Positions 54,766 to 63,120 of a stretch of 64,000 nucleotides of DNA are shown here, in pieces (positions within the stretch are counted from its first letter, which is position 1; each line of letters begins with the position of its first letter). The notes under the pieces were generated by a model that worked only from the letters and a program-made list of their open reading frames with translations, did not search any database and was not told where the DNA came from. The position numbers and the translations under genes are program-made. The stretch lies in contig NZ_JAFMOW010000058.1 in assembly GCF_019049675.1 (NCBI RefSeq), forward strand, positions 62,001 through 126,000, written 5' to 3'. This DNA comes from Rahnella bonaserana. GTDB lineage: Bacteria; Pseudomonadota; Gammaproteobacteria; Enterobacterales; Enterobacteriaceae.

Positions 54766-55022
54766 TGCATGGTCTCCTGAGTGCGTGCGGCGATGCGGTC
54801 ATTCATCCAGCCCTCAATCTCCGAGGCCAGCCAGGCCACGTTCTTGCCGCCGAGAGAAATCTGGGCGGGAAATTGCTGACGGCTGATTAAGTCGTAAAGG
54901 GTGGAGCGGGAAAGGCCAGTGGTGTGGATCACTTCCGGCAGTCGCATAAAGCGATCGCGCGGGTAAGCCGGTGGCATAACAAGGGCAGAAGAAGGGGGCG
55001 TATTTTGAGCGGTGGAGAGCAT
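54762..55022 (-). CDS. AlpA/Vis-family transcriptional regulator
   Basis: 86 residues (P4 Vis is 88). A MerR-like helix-turn-helix fills residues 23-72: RFMRLPEVIHTTGLSRSTLY followed by a wing with ISLGGKNVAWL and SEIEGWM. GAGGTAGC precedes the ATG. In P4 Vis represses the sid and leftward promoters and acts as excisionase by binding at att; AlpA activates int. It is the first gene of the early operon. Confidence 0.88.
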   Translation of the reverse strand: MLSTAQNTPPSSALVMPPAYPRDRFMRLPEVIHTTGLSRSTLYDLISRQQFPAQISLGGKNVAWLASEIEGWMNDRIAARTQETMQ

Positions 55023-55340
55023 GGTGCTACCTCATATTTGTATCCGGCTGGACGCGACCAGTACCGGCTGTTTCGTTAAGGAGCCCCCTATTGTGAGAAT
55101 ATTTTTGCGTTTAGCAACAAGCGGTTGCCGCTAAAACTTTTAGAAGAGAGTGCTTGTTTTTTCCTGGTGACATCAGGTGACACCAGACGAAATGCCAACT
55201 AATGCCAATAGATGCCATTGTTGCCAGGTTGGTTGTTTAATGAACACAAATCAAGCTATTTTAACGATTGGTTATGTGCTTATTAATAGGAAAAAAGATT
55301 AATTTATTTTTGGCTAGCCAGAAAAAGGGCTTTTGTAGAA
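55023..55340. other. Early promoter region of the satellite
   Basis: 318 bases upstream of alpA-like gene, becoming AT-rich toward the iterons. It should contain the early promoter on the minus strand. Two runs of the type ATGCCA-ACTAATGCCA-ATAGATGCCA occur at 55193-55218, a 10-bp-spaced ATGCCA triplet that may bind a regulator such as Vis. No gene seen. Confidence 0.45.
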
Positions 55341-55443
55341 GTGAACACTAGTGAACAGTGGGTGAATACCTATATGTTAGGTGTTCACTGTTTAACTTAA
55401 TGATTTTACTATTTTTTATTTTAGAGTGAACAGTAGTGAATAG
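55341..55443. other. Replication origin iterons (P4 ori1-like)
   Basis: GTGAACAC (55341), GTGAACAG (55351), GTGAATAC (55362), an inverted CAGTGAACACC (55390-55380), GTGAACAG (55426) and GTGAATAG (55436) lie about one helical turn apart in pairs, around a 35-bp A/T-rich stretch. GGTGAACA is the known type-I iteron bound by P4 alpha. This is the best candidate for the replication origin. Confidence 0.8.
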
Positions 55444-55589
55444 TATTTATAGAAATATAAACTCTCTTTACTTTCCTGCTTCACCTTCCCGCCCGTTGTA
55501 CCAGCCCTGAGCAAACGCCATCGAATAGAAATGTTGTGCCAGCCTCCCCACAATACCCTCACATTGACAACACATATCTGAGGTATGCC

Positions 55590-56378
55590 ATGAAATCTGA
55601 CTCAACCAAAACCGTCGCCACGGTTATCAACGACGTATTAGAAGTTAAAACCGGCCAGGGAGAAAAAGAAACATCAGGAAGCGTCGGTAGCAATATCATC
55701 CAGCTCTTCACTGAGAAAAAGTCTAAGTACGAGCAGAAGAAAATTGTTCTTGATGAGGTTGAAAGCTCAATCAGTCGCTGTTTGCAGGAAAAAGAAAATG
55801 CGACGAAAGAAATCAAGGAGAACGAGGAAAGCTGGCGATCACGTTTTCGTAAATCACGCGGGGCAATGACTGATGAGCTGAAGAACGCTCACAGCCAGCG
55901 GTTAATTCAGGAAGGGCTTGCCAGAGAGTTTGATGATCTGATTGAAGAACTGGAGCTTGAAAAGCAATCGGCAATGTTGGGCTGTGCCAGCGCGGGACAA
56001 GCGTTGATTAGCGCACACCGCATCGCCTTGAATACCTATGCTGACAATCAGTTGCAACTTGCGATGAAAAATCTCAGTCCCACCATCGTGCGGGCGGTGA
56101 AATTAAAGCTCCTGGCGTTATCCACCGTCAGCGTGCAGGAAATGCAATCGGCTTATTACAGCGAACCGGATAAAGTTGTCAGCGTAGAAATTGGCAATGC
56201 GCTTGTTGGTGCCGCGCACTCAGCTCAGTTCAATATGAAGATTGAACCCGTTCTTGAGGAAATCGGGATTTATCCTCCAAAGTTGAACGGCGTGGACATG
56301 GCACTGGTACAGAGCCCTGCCAGAAGACATGTTCTTGCACAGAAACTCAAAAAAATAACTGCTTCAAATAAGGAATAA
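55590..56378 (+). CDS. sid: Capsid size determination protein Sid
   Basis: 262 residues from ATG 55590, with TGAGGT six bases upstream. Segments RSRFRKSRGAMTDELKNAHS, AREFDDL and QSPARRHVLAQKL correspond to conserved parts of P4 Sid (244 residues). Sid forms an external scaffold that forces P2-type helper capsid protein into small T=4 shells fitting the satellite genome. It implies dependence on a P2-like helper. Late gene, divergent from the early operon. Confidence 0.82.
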   Translation: MKSDSTKTVATVINDVLEVKTGQGEKETSGSVGSNIIQLFTEKKSKYEQKKIVLDEVESSISRCLQEKENATKEIKENEESWRSRFRKSRGAMTDELKNAHSQRLIQEGLAREFDDLIEELELEKQSAMLGCASAGQALISAHRIALNTYADNQLQLAMKNLSPTIVRAVKLKLLALSTVSVQEMQSAYYSEPDKVVSVEIGNALVGAAHSAQFNMKIEPVLEEIGIYPPKLNGVDMALVQSPARRHVLAQKLKKITASNKE

Positions 56379-56384
56379 TGACAA

Positions 56385-56561
56385 ATGATGCGCTGCCCGC
56401 TTTGCAGCTCTGTCTCTCATATTCGTACAAGCCGTTATATCACCGAGCAGACAAAGGAGTCCTATTATCAGTGCACCAGACTGGAATGTTCATGCGCATT
56501 TAAAACAAATGAAAGCGTCAGTAAAATCGTTAAAAGAGAAAATCTAAAACAGAAGATATAA
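56385..56561 (+). CDS. Ogr/Delta-type zinc-finger late activator
   Basis: 58 residues, MMRCPLCSSVSHIRTSRYIT and onward; starts 6 bases after sid. Four cysteines C4, C7, C30 and C35 in a C-x2-C ... C-x4-C pattern with the ITEQTKESYYQC segment match phage P2 Ogr (72 residues). P4 Delta is a tandem duplication of this domain (166 residues), so a single finger is closer to Ogr. It activates late promoters of the satellite and possibly of the helper. Confidence 0.88.
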   Translation: MMRCPLCSSVSHIRTSRYITEQTKESYYQCTRLECSCAFKTNESVSKIVKRENLKQKI

Positions 56562-56600
56562 ATTTCAGAACGTTTCAATTCCACAAAAAATAATCTCAAG

Positions 56601-56630
56601 TGCCGCTTTCGAATAAGGCGGCATTTTTTA
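56601..56630 (+). terminator. Terminator of the sid operon
   Basis: 8-bp stem GCCGCTTT / AAGGCGGC (one G-T pair) with loop CGAAT and a T6 run, 40 bases after the zinc-finger gene. Confidence 0.88.
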
Positions 56631-56819
56631 TGAATGCGGTGCAAAACCATCCCTCCTGACAGCCTTTTCTCTGGCTAGCCTGTCCTTGTAAGCTCTGCAT
56701 GCATAGGGCGCATGGTTTTGCATGCAATTGGGAGTGCTCAAAATGGCTCAAAACCCTTGCTACACTGGCTTTCAGGGGCATTTCTTAATGCATTAAAACC
56801 ACTGAGCTAAGTCAGCAGC

Positions 56820-56850
56820 GGGCAGGCGGGGAGAATTGCGCGCGCGGGGC
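56820..56850. other. Candidate cos packaging site
   Basis: GGGCAGGCGGGGAGAATTGC at 56820 shares the AGGCGGGGA core with the P2/P4 cohesive end GGCGAGGCGGGGAAAGCAC. It lies just after the late genes, the P4 position of cos, and inverted copies of TGCAAAACCAT (56644, and 56713 reversed) occur upstream. A small unaligned match, so only a proposal. Confidence 0.5.
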
Positions 56851-56861
56851 TTGATTCTGAT

Positions 56862-57761
56862 TCATTGCAATTTATCCAGTGTACTGTTGTAAATCCAATG
56901 ATTAATTTTTATTTTAAATAAGGAAAATCGTATAATATATTCCCAATCATAATTAATATTGCTGTTTTTAGTAATTAAATTATCAATGAGAGTATCATAA
57001 GCTTGAACAGATATTTGGTTAGAGTTGTGAAGGGTTTTATATAATCTCAATTGCTTCGCATTTCTCCAAAATGAATTACTTATCATTTCTTGATGTAACA
57101 ATCCTATTCTTATTTTTTTTAAGTGGAAATTAATATGTTTTCTTACAATGCTGGTCAGTTTGTTGTTAGCAATGACGACGAAACTCATATCAACATTTGG
57201 AAATGGATTTTCTTTAAATATGATTACTATCGGTGGTTCATCTGGTAATAATGAGTCATAATTATCATAATAAGGGTTGATGATTCTTTTCCATTTTCCA
57301 AAAGATTTTTTAATGCCCTTGTCCTTATTGCAATCACCACAGCAAGGTATAAGGTTCGCAGGTAAAAAAGAGAATTGAGGTAATAGAGCTTTATTATAAT
57401 AATGGTCTAATGTTCTACAGGGTGATACGCCGCAATAAGGACATAAGATTCCGTTATTAACATAACAATCTCTTATTTTTTTTATAAAATCTGTCTTTCT
57501 TCTAACGCTTGGGTTATTGTATATCCACTCGAGTTGTACTTTAAATTTAGAAAAGTCAACTCTTCCATTATGAGATAGCCGCTTGTTTTGTGACATTTCA
57601 TTGTGGTAATTTATAATTTCGTCTAACCACTCTTGTTTTCTTGTACTAAGAGCTGATATCCCAATAGGTTCAATTAGTGAAGTTATTTCATCTATGGTTA
57701 ATATTAAATCTATGCTTTGTTCAATTTCTTCTAATTCAGCTGGTTTAGTAAGAGTTCTCAC
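56862..57761 (-). CDS. HNH endonuclease-type protein, defence partner of the ATPase (PtuB-like)
   Basis: 299 residues. HNH pattern: CPYC (107-110), the LDH motif (D119, H120), N136 in PANLIPCC and the second zinc pair C141/C144 in CCGDCNKDKG. The N-terminal 100 residues and C-terminal 150 are helical with no known motif. The start overlaps the ATPase stop by 4 bases, so the two are made together. In Septu systems an ATPase (PtuA) and an HNH nuclease (PtuB) form a complex that cleaves phage nucleic acid. Low GC and satellite context support a transferred defence gene. Confidence 0.72.
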   Translation of the reverse strand: MRTLTKPAELEEIEQSIDLILTIDEITSLIEPIGISALSTRKQEWLDEIINYHNEMSQNKRLSHNGRVDFSKFKVQLEWIYNNPSVRRKTDFIKKIRDCYVNNGILCPYCGVSPCRTLDHYYNKALLPQFSFLPANLIPCCGDCNKDKGIKKSFGKWKRIINPYYDNYDSLLPDEPPIVIIFKENPFPNVDMSFVVIANNKLTSIVRKHINFHLKKIRIGLLHQEMISNSFWRNAKQLRLYKTLHNSNQISVQAYDTLIDNLITKNSNINYDWEYIIRFSLFKIKINHWIYNSTLDKLQ

Positions 57762-59428
57762 TTTGATTTAACCTCCATTATTATTTTGTTGATTAACTCA
57801 GAAGGTAGGTGTGAATAATTATTTAGTATCTCATTAATACTCTTATTCTCTGCTATTTTAGAAATCTCTTCTCGGAAAATAGCATTTGAATGAAGGTCTC
57901 CAAAGATATCAATCATTATTTGATGAGTATCTGCTCCAAATGTTTCTATATTTGGTTTTTTAAATTTAGTAACATTTCCGTTTCTATTCAAAATTGTCAC
58001 TTGCGTTGAAGGTATTTCTCTCAAAACTAGTGCCGAATGGGTAGAAATGATGGCGACAGAATTTGCATCTCTTAATATATTAATGATTGAATTTATGAAG
58101 TGAGTCAAGAGACTAGGGTGCAAGTAATTCTCTGGTTCTTCTATAATAACGAGGCTATTGGACTCAATAATTGAAATTAATGAAAACATACAAGACATAA
58201 ATGCTATCTGGCCGGAACTTAATTCAAAAATATCATTATTTTTATAAAATACAATCTCTCCAAGAGGTAAAATATATTCTATTTCAGATCCAGTAATTAA
58301 GTCTAAATTACCATTCAGATTTACAAGTTTGTAACGATCAATTAAGTTTGAGAAACTTGATGATTTTATTTCCGCGAGGTTGGTTTTAATGCCTATTGAG
58401 AAGCCTGGGATAATTGTTTGAGTTACACGATCTAATAATTCACTTTGCTTAAAAAAACCTTCCTTTGTTAAGTCTCTATCTTTAATTATTTCCATAAGAG
58501 ATTGTAAGGTTAACTTTTTCCCGCGAGAAAATAAGTTATTGAAGTATTTTTTAGAAGTAAGTGATACAAAATGATAGTTATTTGTTTTGGACTTATCCCT
58601 TGATATTTTCTGTGGGCGATAGCATTCATCATTTATCGTATTGGACAGTGTTATTATTCTGCTAAATACCTCATCTCTACTATATACTTCATGACCAAAA
58701 GTTAAGTAATCTTTTACTATTCTTCGTAATAAGTATGTTTTACCGCTGCCGTTTTTACCTATAAACACGTGGAGAGGTATTTTTATATCCTCTGGATTTG
58801 AAAAATTTAACTTATATTTTTTATTCTCAGAGTTTAATATTGTCAAATGTTCTGGAGATTGCATTTGAAATATTACCCCATCGTCGTGTTTTAATTGTTT
58901 ATATCCGTGTTCAAATGCGTAATGGCTTGAGGTATTATGCATTAGTAGTTTAAAGAGGAGCTTGTCCGAATATTTTTTTATAACTCGAGTTGATTTTTTT
59001 AGATTATAAATAGTTCCCATGTCTTTTATTAATGATAAGAAAGTTAAGGACGTATCGCTACTCATGTTTGTATTTATATAGCGGTATGATTCTTCATCAT
59101 TAATTTGACTTAAATGATCATAGTTCATTTTGGAACTTAAATCCCGCAAAGAGAAATTCCCTGAGCTAAGAATTTCTAATATTTTATACTCTGTATTGTC
59201 ATCACCGATCAAAAGCATTGTGAGAATGTTTTTATTTTTCTCTTTTTGATAAGTCATATTTCTTTGTGCAATGAAGTTGAAACTCATAAATATCTTAAGG
59301 ACGAAAATATTTTTTTTGTTGAAAGTGTTTTTTGCTTTGGTTACATCAAGCACTTCTAAGTATATTTTTCTATTGTTATTGACAAATGTAGGCTCTGACC
59401 CAAAAATGATATCTTCAAGTACAATCAT
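57758..59428 (-). CDS. ABC/SMC-type AAA ATPase of a putative two-gene defence system (PtuA-like)
   Basis: 556 residues. Walker A GKNGSGKT (224-231), ABC-type signature LSSGQ (403-407), Walker B VIIEEPEN (427-434) and H-loop STHSALV (H464). The arrangement is that of RecF/OLD/PtuA-type ATPases, but some 220 residues precede Walker A, unlike standard PtuA where it is near the N-terminus. This N-terminal part has no motif I recognise and may be a sensor. The start codon overlaps the int stop (ATGA). AT-rich codon use differs from neighbouring core genes. Confidence 0.75.
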   Translation of the reverse strand: MIVLEDIIFGSEPTFVNNNRKIYLEVLDVTKAKNTFNKKNIFVLKIFMSFNFIAQRNMTYQKEKNKNILTMLLIGDDNTEYKILEILSSGNFSLRDLSSKMNYDHLSQINDEESYRYINTNMSSDTSLTFLSLIKDMGTIYNLKKSTRVIKKYSDKLLFKLLMHNTSSHYAFEHGYKQLKHDDGVIFQMQSPEHLTILNSENKKYKLNFSNPEDIKIPLHVFIGKNGSGKTYLLRRIVKDYLTFGHEVYSRDEVFSRIITLSNTINDECYRPQKISRDKSKTNNYHFVSLTSKKYFNNLFSRGKKLTLQSLMEIIKDRDLTKEGFFKQSELLDRVTQTIIPGFSIGIKTNLAEIKSSSFSNLIDRYKLVNLNGNLDLITGSEIEYILPLGEIVFYKNNDIFELSSGQIAFMSCMFSLISIIESNSLVIIEEPENYLHPSLLTHFINSIINILRDANSVAIISTHSALVLREIPSTQVTILNRNGNVTKFKKPNIETFGADTHQIMIDIFGDLHSNAIFREEISKIAENKSINEILNNYSHLPSELINKIIMEVKSK

Positions 59429-60630
59429 TTAACTATCCTTTTATCTGAATAAACATACTCTCCCCACCAATCCATTAAATCAACTCTTTGTTTTAGATAG
59501 ATTGAACGGTTGTAGGCTTTCCTAACTTCATTTTTATCACTATGAGCTAAAGCAGCTTCAATCACATCTGCATTAAAACCTGCCTCATTCATTGCTGTGC
59601 TGGCTATAGAACGCAGGCCATGAGCAACAAGCTTCCCACCATATCCAATACGCTTCAAAGCGGCATTTGCTGTTTGACTATTCATCGGCTTTCTTGGGTC
59701 ATTTCGACTAGGGAAAACGTACTGACGATTACCACTAATTAGACGCATGATCTCTAATAATTCTAAAGCTTGCTCTGAGAGCGGGACGATATGATCACGC
59801 TTTGCCTTCATGCGTTCTGCCGGAATACACCATTGCTTATTCTCTATATCAATCTCTGACCAGGCTGTTGCCGATGCTTCTGCAGGGCGTATTAGCGTCA
59901 GTAACTGCCATTCAAGCAGGCAGCGGGTTGGTATTGATAAATTGCTCATAGAAATCGTGCGCATTAGCTTAGGCAGTTCTTCGGGGCGTATTGTGGGCAT
60001 GTGTTGCTTCTTCGGGCGCTCGAAAGCATTACCAATACCTGAAGCTGGGTTTGCCTCAATCAGTCCAACATTCACCGCATAAATCATTATCTCGTTGATG
60101 CGCTGAACCAACCGCCTGACCGTCTCTAATGCTCCGCGTGCTTTGATTGGTTCCAACACTTGGATCAAAGTGCGTGCTTTCAGCTCCTGAACAGGAACAT
60201 TTTCAATACTGGGCAGGATGTCTTTCTCAATGGAACGCCAGATATCTTTAGCGTGGTCTGCGCTAACGTGACTTTGCTTCAGCTCGAACCATTTACGGGC
60301 AACATTTACGAAAATGCTTTCCTGAGCGATTTGCAGCTTCTCAGCTTCTTCGCCAGCTCTTGCTTGTGGGTCTATTCCTTTGACTAACATCGCAAGCTTC
60401 TCTGCACGCACTTCTCTGGCATCAGCCAGTGAAAGTGCAGGATAAGCGCCAAAGCTGATCATTGTGCGTTTTGAAGTGTTAGGAACCTGGTAGCGAAAGC
60501 GCCAAATTTTTTTGCCGGTAGTTTTGACCAGGAGAAAGAGTCCGTCACCGTCATGCAAGGTGAGGTCTTTATCGGTGGCTTTGGCTTTTTGTACTTCGGT
60601 GTGGGTGAGGGGGCGTGTAGTCCGCGCCAT
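59425..60630 (-). CDS. int: P4-family tyrosine integrase
   Basis: 401 residues from ATG 60630 (MARTTRPLTHTEVQKAKATD); the longer frame crosses the repeat region. The N-terminal arm-binding domain (DUF4102-type, LHDGDGLFLLVK) is followed by the catalytic domain with the arginine in LLTLIRPAEA, HGLRS, and the AH...Y region with the nucleophile in VRKAYNRS. It lies next to ssrA, which it uses as the attachment site. Its stop overlaps the start of the defence ATPase gene, so part of cargo expression may depend on int transcription. Confidence 0.94.
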   Translation of the reverse strand: MARTTRPLTHTEVQKAKATDKDLTLHDGDGLFLLVKTTGKKIWRFRYQVPNTSKRTMISFGAYPALSLADAREVRAEKLAMLVKGIDPQARAGEEAEKLQIAQESIFVNVARKWFELKQSHVSADHAKDIWRSIEKDILPSIENVPVQELKARTLIQVLEPIKARGALETVRRLVQRINEIMIYAVNVGLIEANPASGIGNAFERPKKQHMPTIRPEELPKLMRTISMSNLSIPTRCLLEWQLLTLIRPAEASATAWSEIDIENKQWCIPAERMKAKRDHIVPLSEQALELLEIMRLISGNRQYVFPSRNDPRKPMNSQTANAALKRIGYGGKLVAHGLRSIASTAMNEAGFNADVIEAALAHSDKNEVRKAYNRSIYLKQRVDLMDWWGEYVYSDKRIVK

Positions 60631-60647
60631 GCAAGGATCTTCCCTAA

Positions 60648-60699
60648 TTGGTATACGTTTATTGGTATATATCTTAGCGTATACCAATTCGTATACCAA
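60648..60699. repeat. TTGGTATAC repeats upstream of int
   Basis: Two direct copies (TTGGTATAC 60648, TTGGTATAT 60662) and two inverted copies (GTATACCAA 60679 and 60691) lie in 52 bases just before int. Two more are at the left end (49424-49445). They are probably arm-type integrase or Vis/AlpA binding sites that also regulate int. Confidence 0.75.
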
Positions 60700-60734
60700 T
60701 AGACGCCGGTTTCAGGCGGATCTTCTCGGACTTC

Positions 60735-60779
60735 TACAGACACAAAAAAGCCCGCAAACCTAGAAGGGATGCGGGCTTT
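60735..60779 (-). terminator. Element-borne terminator for ssrA
   Basis: On the minus strand AAAGCCCGCATC...GCGGGCTTTTTTG forms a hairpin with T6. The satellite supplies this terminator to the interrupted ssrA gene; its 22-bp outer arm is identical to the left-end copy at 49261-49282. Confidence 0.85.
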
Positions 60780-60820
60780 CAGGACTTCTCCGGACTTATC
60801 TGGTAATAACCGGATCATTA

Positions 60821-60845
60821 TTTGGTGGAGCTGGGGGGATTTGAA
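60821..60845. repeat. Proximal attachment site in the ssrA 3' end
   Basis: Functional end of tmRNA (CCA end and T-stem, TTTGGTGGAGCTGGGGGGAT on the plus strand), similar to the partial copy at 49346. Integration here reconstitutes an intact tmRNA. Confidence 0.85.
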
Positions 60846-61186
60846 CCCCCGTCCGAAATTACTACACCGTCGGCACTACATGCTTAGTCCAATCTTTACA
60901 TTCGCCGGTTAGCTGCGGATGGACACGCCACTAACAAACTATCCTGATTGGGTTTAACGCTTTCACCCCAGGCAAGGTGTCCACGCGATCTCTTTTGGGT
61001 TTGACCTCTCTTGATCCCCGTCCTAAGAGCGGAGGCTAGGGAGAGAGGGCTCTAAGCAGGGTATTAAGCTGCTAGGGCGTAGTTTTCGTCGTTTGCGACT
61101 ATTTTTTTGCGGCTTTTTACGAGGCAAACCGCCCCTCGGCATGCTCCTTGGGCTTCGCAAATCCCGTCGAATCCAGAATCAGCCCC
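60823..61186 (-). ncRNA. ssrA: tmRNA
   Basis: 364 nt on the minus strand from GGGGCTGATTCTGG (61186) to CCACCA (60823). The tRNA-like ends pair with each other, and the T-arm GGGGGTTCAAATCCCCC is intact. The tag reading frame at 61096-61064 encodes ANDENYALAA followed by a stop. With SmpB it rescues stalled ribosomes and tags the peptide for proteolysis. Its 3' end is the satellite integration site. Confidence 0.98.
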
Positions 61187-61235
61187 AAGTACTGTTACGC
61201 AGTATACCAGAAAAAGAACACGCTAAGCCAGAGAC

Positions 61236-61718
61236 TTAGCGGTTTGAGTTCTTCATGATACGTGCTTTGTCTACTTTCCATTCACGATCTTTAATGTCAT
61301 CGCGCTTGTCGTGCTCTTTCTTACCTTTAGCCAGGCCGATCTTCACTTTTGACCAGGCATTTTTCCAGTACAAAGACAGCGCCACGACGGTGTAACCATC
61401 ACGACTGACTTTTCCGAAAAGCGTTTCTAACTCCCGCTTCTTCAGCAGTAATTTTCTTGTACGGGTTGGGTCGCAGACGATATGACTCGACGCCACGTTA
61501 AGAGGTTGAATGGTTGCGCCGAATAAAAAGGCTTCACCGTCGCGGAATGTGACATAGCTGTCAGAGATGTTTGCTTTACCAGCACGCATCGATTTGACTT
61601 CCCATCCCTGCAAAGCAAGCCCCGCCTCGATTTCATCTTCAATGAAATATTCATGGCGAGCGCGTTTGTTCATCGCGATAGTCGCGGAACCGGGTTTATG
61701 TGCTTTTTTCTTTGTCAT
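61236..61718 (-). CDS. smpB: SsrA-binding protein SmpB
   Basis: 160 residues from ATG 61718 ([20 protein letters not shown]); an upstream extension is not protein-like. Conserved [21 protein letters not shown] and the basic C-terminal tail ([14 protein letters not shown]) that enters the ribosomal mRNA channel are present. It lies 49 bases upstream of ssrA in the same orientation. Confidence 0.97.
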   Translation of the reverse strand: MTKKKAHKPGSATIAMNKRARHEYFIEDEIEAGLALQGWEVKSMRAGKANISDSYVTFRDGEAFLFGATIQPLNVASSHIVCDPTRTRKLLLKKRELETLFGKVSRDGYTVVALSLYWKNAWSKVKIGLAKGKKEHDKRDDIKDREWKVDKARIMKNSNR

Positions 61719-61874
61719 AGTGATACTTATTATACTGTAAGCGATGCCGATTGAAATCCCCACGCTGTCAGAGTGGGGTGTTTTTCCTGTTTGTGGCGAC
61801 CTGTGCTTCGTAGTTTTCATTACCGCGCGGATAAATGGTATTATCTGTACGTTTTATGACACCTGGAAAATGAT

Positions 61875-62309
61875 ATGCCACAGATAAGTCGTTCTGCGCT
61901 TGTACCCTTCAGCGTGGAGCAGATGTACACCCTGGTTAATGATGTCGATGCCTATCCGCAGTTTCTGCCCGGTTGTACCGGCAGCCGCATTTTAGAAAAC
62001 AGCGATACGTCCATGACCGCCGCCGTTGATGTTTCGAAAGCGGGGATCAGTAAGACTTTTACAACCAAAAATACGTTAATCAGCAATAAGCGCATTGATA
62101 TGCAGCTGGTTGATGGTCCTTTCCGCAAACTGACCGGAGGCTGGGATTTCATCGAACTCAGCCCGGAAGCTTGCAAAGTTCAGCTTAGCCTCGATTTCGA
62201 ATTTACCAATAAACTGATTGAGTTAGCATTCGGGAAAATCTTTAAAGAACTGGCAGGGAGTATGGTTCAGGCGTTCACGCTGCGCGCAAAAGAGGTCTAC
62301 AGTGTCTGA
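61875..62309 (+). CDS. ratA: RatA, ribosome-association toxin / COQ10-like START-domain protein
   Basis: 144 residues, START/polyketide-cyclase fold. The sequence [27 protein letters not shown] and [13 protein letters not shown] are typical of RatA (YfjG). In E. coli it binds 50S subunits and blocks 70S formation when overproduced; homologues bind ubiquinone. Divergent from smpB, overlapping ratB by 8 bases. Confidence 0.94.
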   Translation: MPQISRSALVPFSVEQMYTLVNDVDAYPQFLPGCTGSRILENSDTSMTAAVDVSKAGISKTFTTKNTLISNKRIDMQLVDGPFRKLTGGWDFIELSPEACKVQLSLDFEFTNKLIELAFGKIFKELAGSMVQAFTLRAKEVYSV

Positions 62310-62586
62310 GATCTGCGTTGAAGTGGTTTATGCACTGCCGGAGCGTCAGTATCTGCGCACGGTAAAACTGCAAGAAGGGAGCAGCGTGGAGCAGGCAGTT
62401 AAGGCTTCCGGTTTGCTTGAGTTACGCAGTGATATCGATTTAAAACAGAATAAGTTGGGTATCTACAGCCGGCCGGTGAAACTTGCCGATACGGTGAATG
62501 ACGGAGATCGTGTCGAGATTTACCGGCCATTAATTGCTGACCCGAAAGAGTTGCGGCGGATACGCGCCGAACGTTCTAAAAAATAA
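62302..62586 (+). CDS. ratB: RatB (YfjF), RnfH-family protein
   Basis: 94 residues with a ubiquitin-like beta-grasp pattern ([44 protein letters not shown]). It forms an operon with ratA but antitoxin activity has not been shown for it in E. coli. A strong terminator overlaps its stop. Confidence 0.92.
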   Translation: MSEICVEVVYALPERQYLRTVKLQEGSSVEQAVKASGLLELRSDIDLKQNKLGIYSRPVKLADTVNDGDRVEIYRPLIADPKELRRIRAERSKK

Positions 62587-62611
62587 GGCGCCTCAGGCGC
62601 CTTATTTTTTT
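62581..62611 (+). terminator. Terminator of ratAB
   Basis: 11-bp stem AATAAGGCGCC / GGCGCCTTATT with loop TCA and a T7-8 run; the stem begins inside the last codons of ratB. Confidence 0.95.
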
Positions 62612-62663
62612 ACCCTGAAAGATGATTTTTGGTGTTCACCAGAGACCATCACACCGGGGCGAT

Positions 62664-63014
62664 TTACTTTTGATCGCTCAACTTCGGTTTGTTGTCGATA
62701 TTTGTCAGTTCACCCGCCTGGTTGAAGGTCAGCGTCAATGTTTGCTGTGTTATACCTTCGTGGCCTGGCTCCTGACGGAACACGTAATACCAAACATCAC
62801 TGCCAAACGGGTCGTGCAGCATCGGCGTGCCAAGAACATAAGCAACTTGTTGTTTAGTCATACCGGTATGAATTTTTTGAACATCCGCAGGAGATAAGTA
62901 ATTCCCCTGGTTGATATCAGGCCGATAAACCACCTTTTCCAGAGTGGAACAGCCCGCAGTAAGCATTACAAGAGCTACAGCGGCGGCAGTTAGCGTTTTA
63001 CAGCGCATAGTCAT
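62664..63014 (-). CDS. bamE: Outer membrane protein assembly factor BamE (SmpA), lipoprotein
   Basis: 116 residues from ATG 63014, favoured by AAGGA five bases upstream; E. coli BamE begins at the next ATG (63008, MRCKTL). The signal peptide ends in the lipobox LTAGC, so the mature protein is an outer-membrane lipoprotein anchored at the cysteine. Conserved [26 protein letters not shown] and FYVFRQ-type ([12 protein letters not shown]) segments are seen. It stabilises the BamA/BamD complex. Confidence 0.95.
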   Translation of the reverse strand: MTMRCKTLTAAAVALVMLTAGCSTLEKVVYRPDINQGNYLSPADVQKIHTGMTKQQVAYVLGTPMLHDPFGSDVWYYVFRQEPGHEGITQQTLTLTFNQAGELTNIDNKPKLSDQK

Positions 63015-63120
63015 TACATTCCTTTAGGGCATAAGATGCCGATGATAATAGACCTTTCATCAGTTTGAAACCTTTGCGGGGCACCTGTATGACCGCTTAA
63101 ATGTAAAAAAGTTGAGCTTT

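Larger units (their letters stand above)
49346..60845. mobile_element. P4-like phage satellite integrated in ssrA
   Basis: An 11.5-kb element bounded by att repeats at the tmRNA gene. It carries P4 hallmarks: integrase next to the ssrA copy, AlpA/Vis, C4 immunity RNA, alpha replication protein, iterons on both sides of the early region, Sid and an Ogr/Delta zinc finger. Genes psu, gop and beta were not recognised. Two AT-rich cargo blocks sit at the classic P4 variable positions: between the late genes/cos and int (ATPase + HNH), and beyond crr next to the distal att (323-residue ORF). Confidence 0.9.

Noticed and set aside
55535-55552. TGT-N12-ACA Ogr/Delta activator site upstream of sid
   Set aside because: The spacing inside the motif fits, but it is only about 45 bases before the start codon, too close for an activator that binds near -55 of the promoter.
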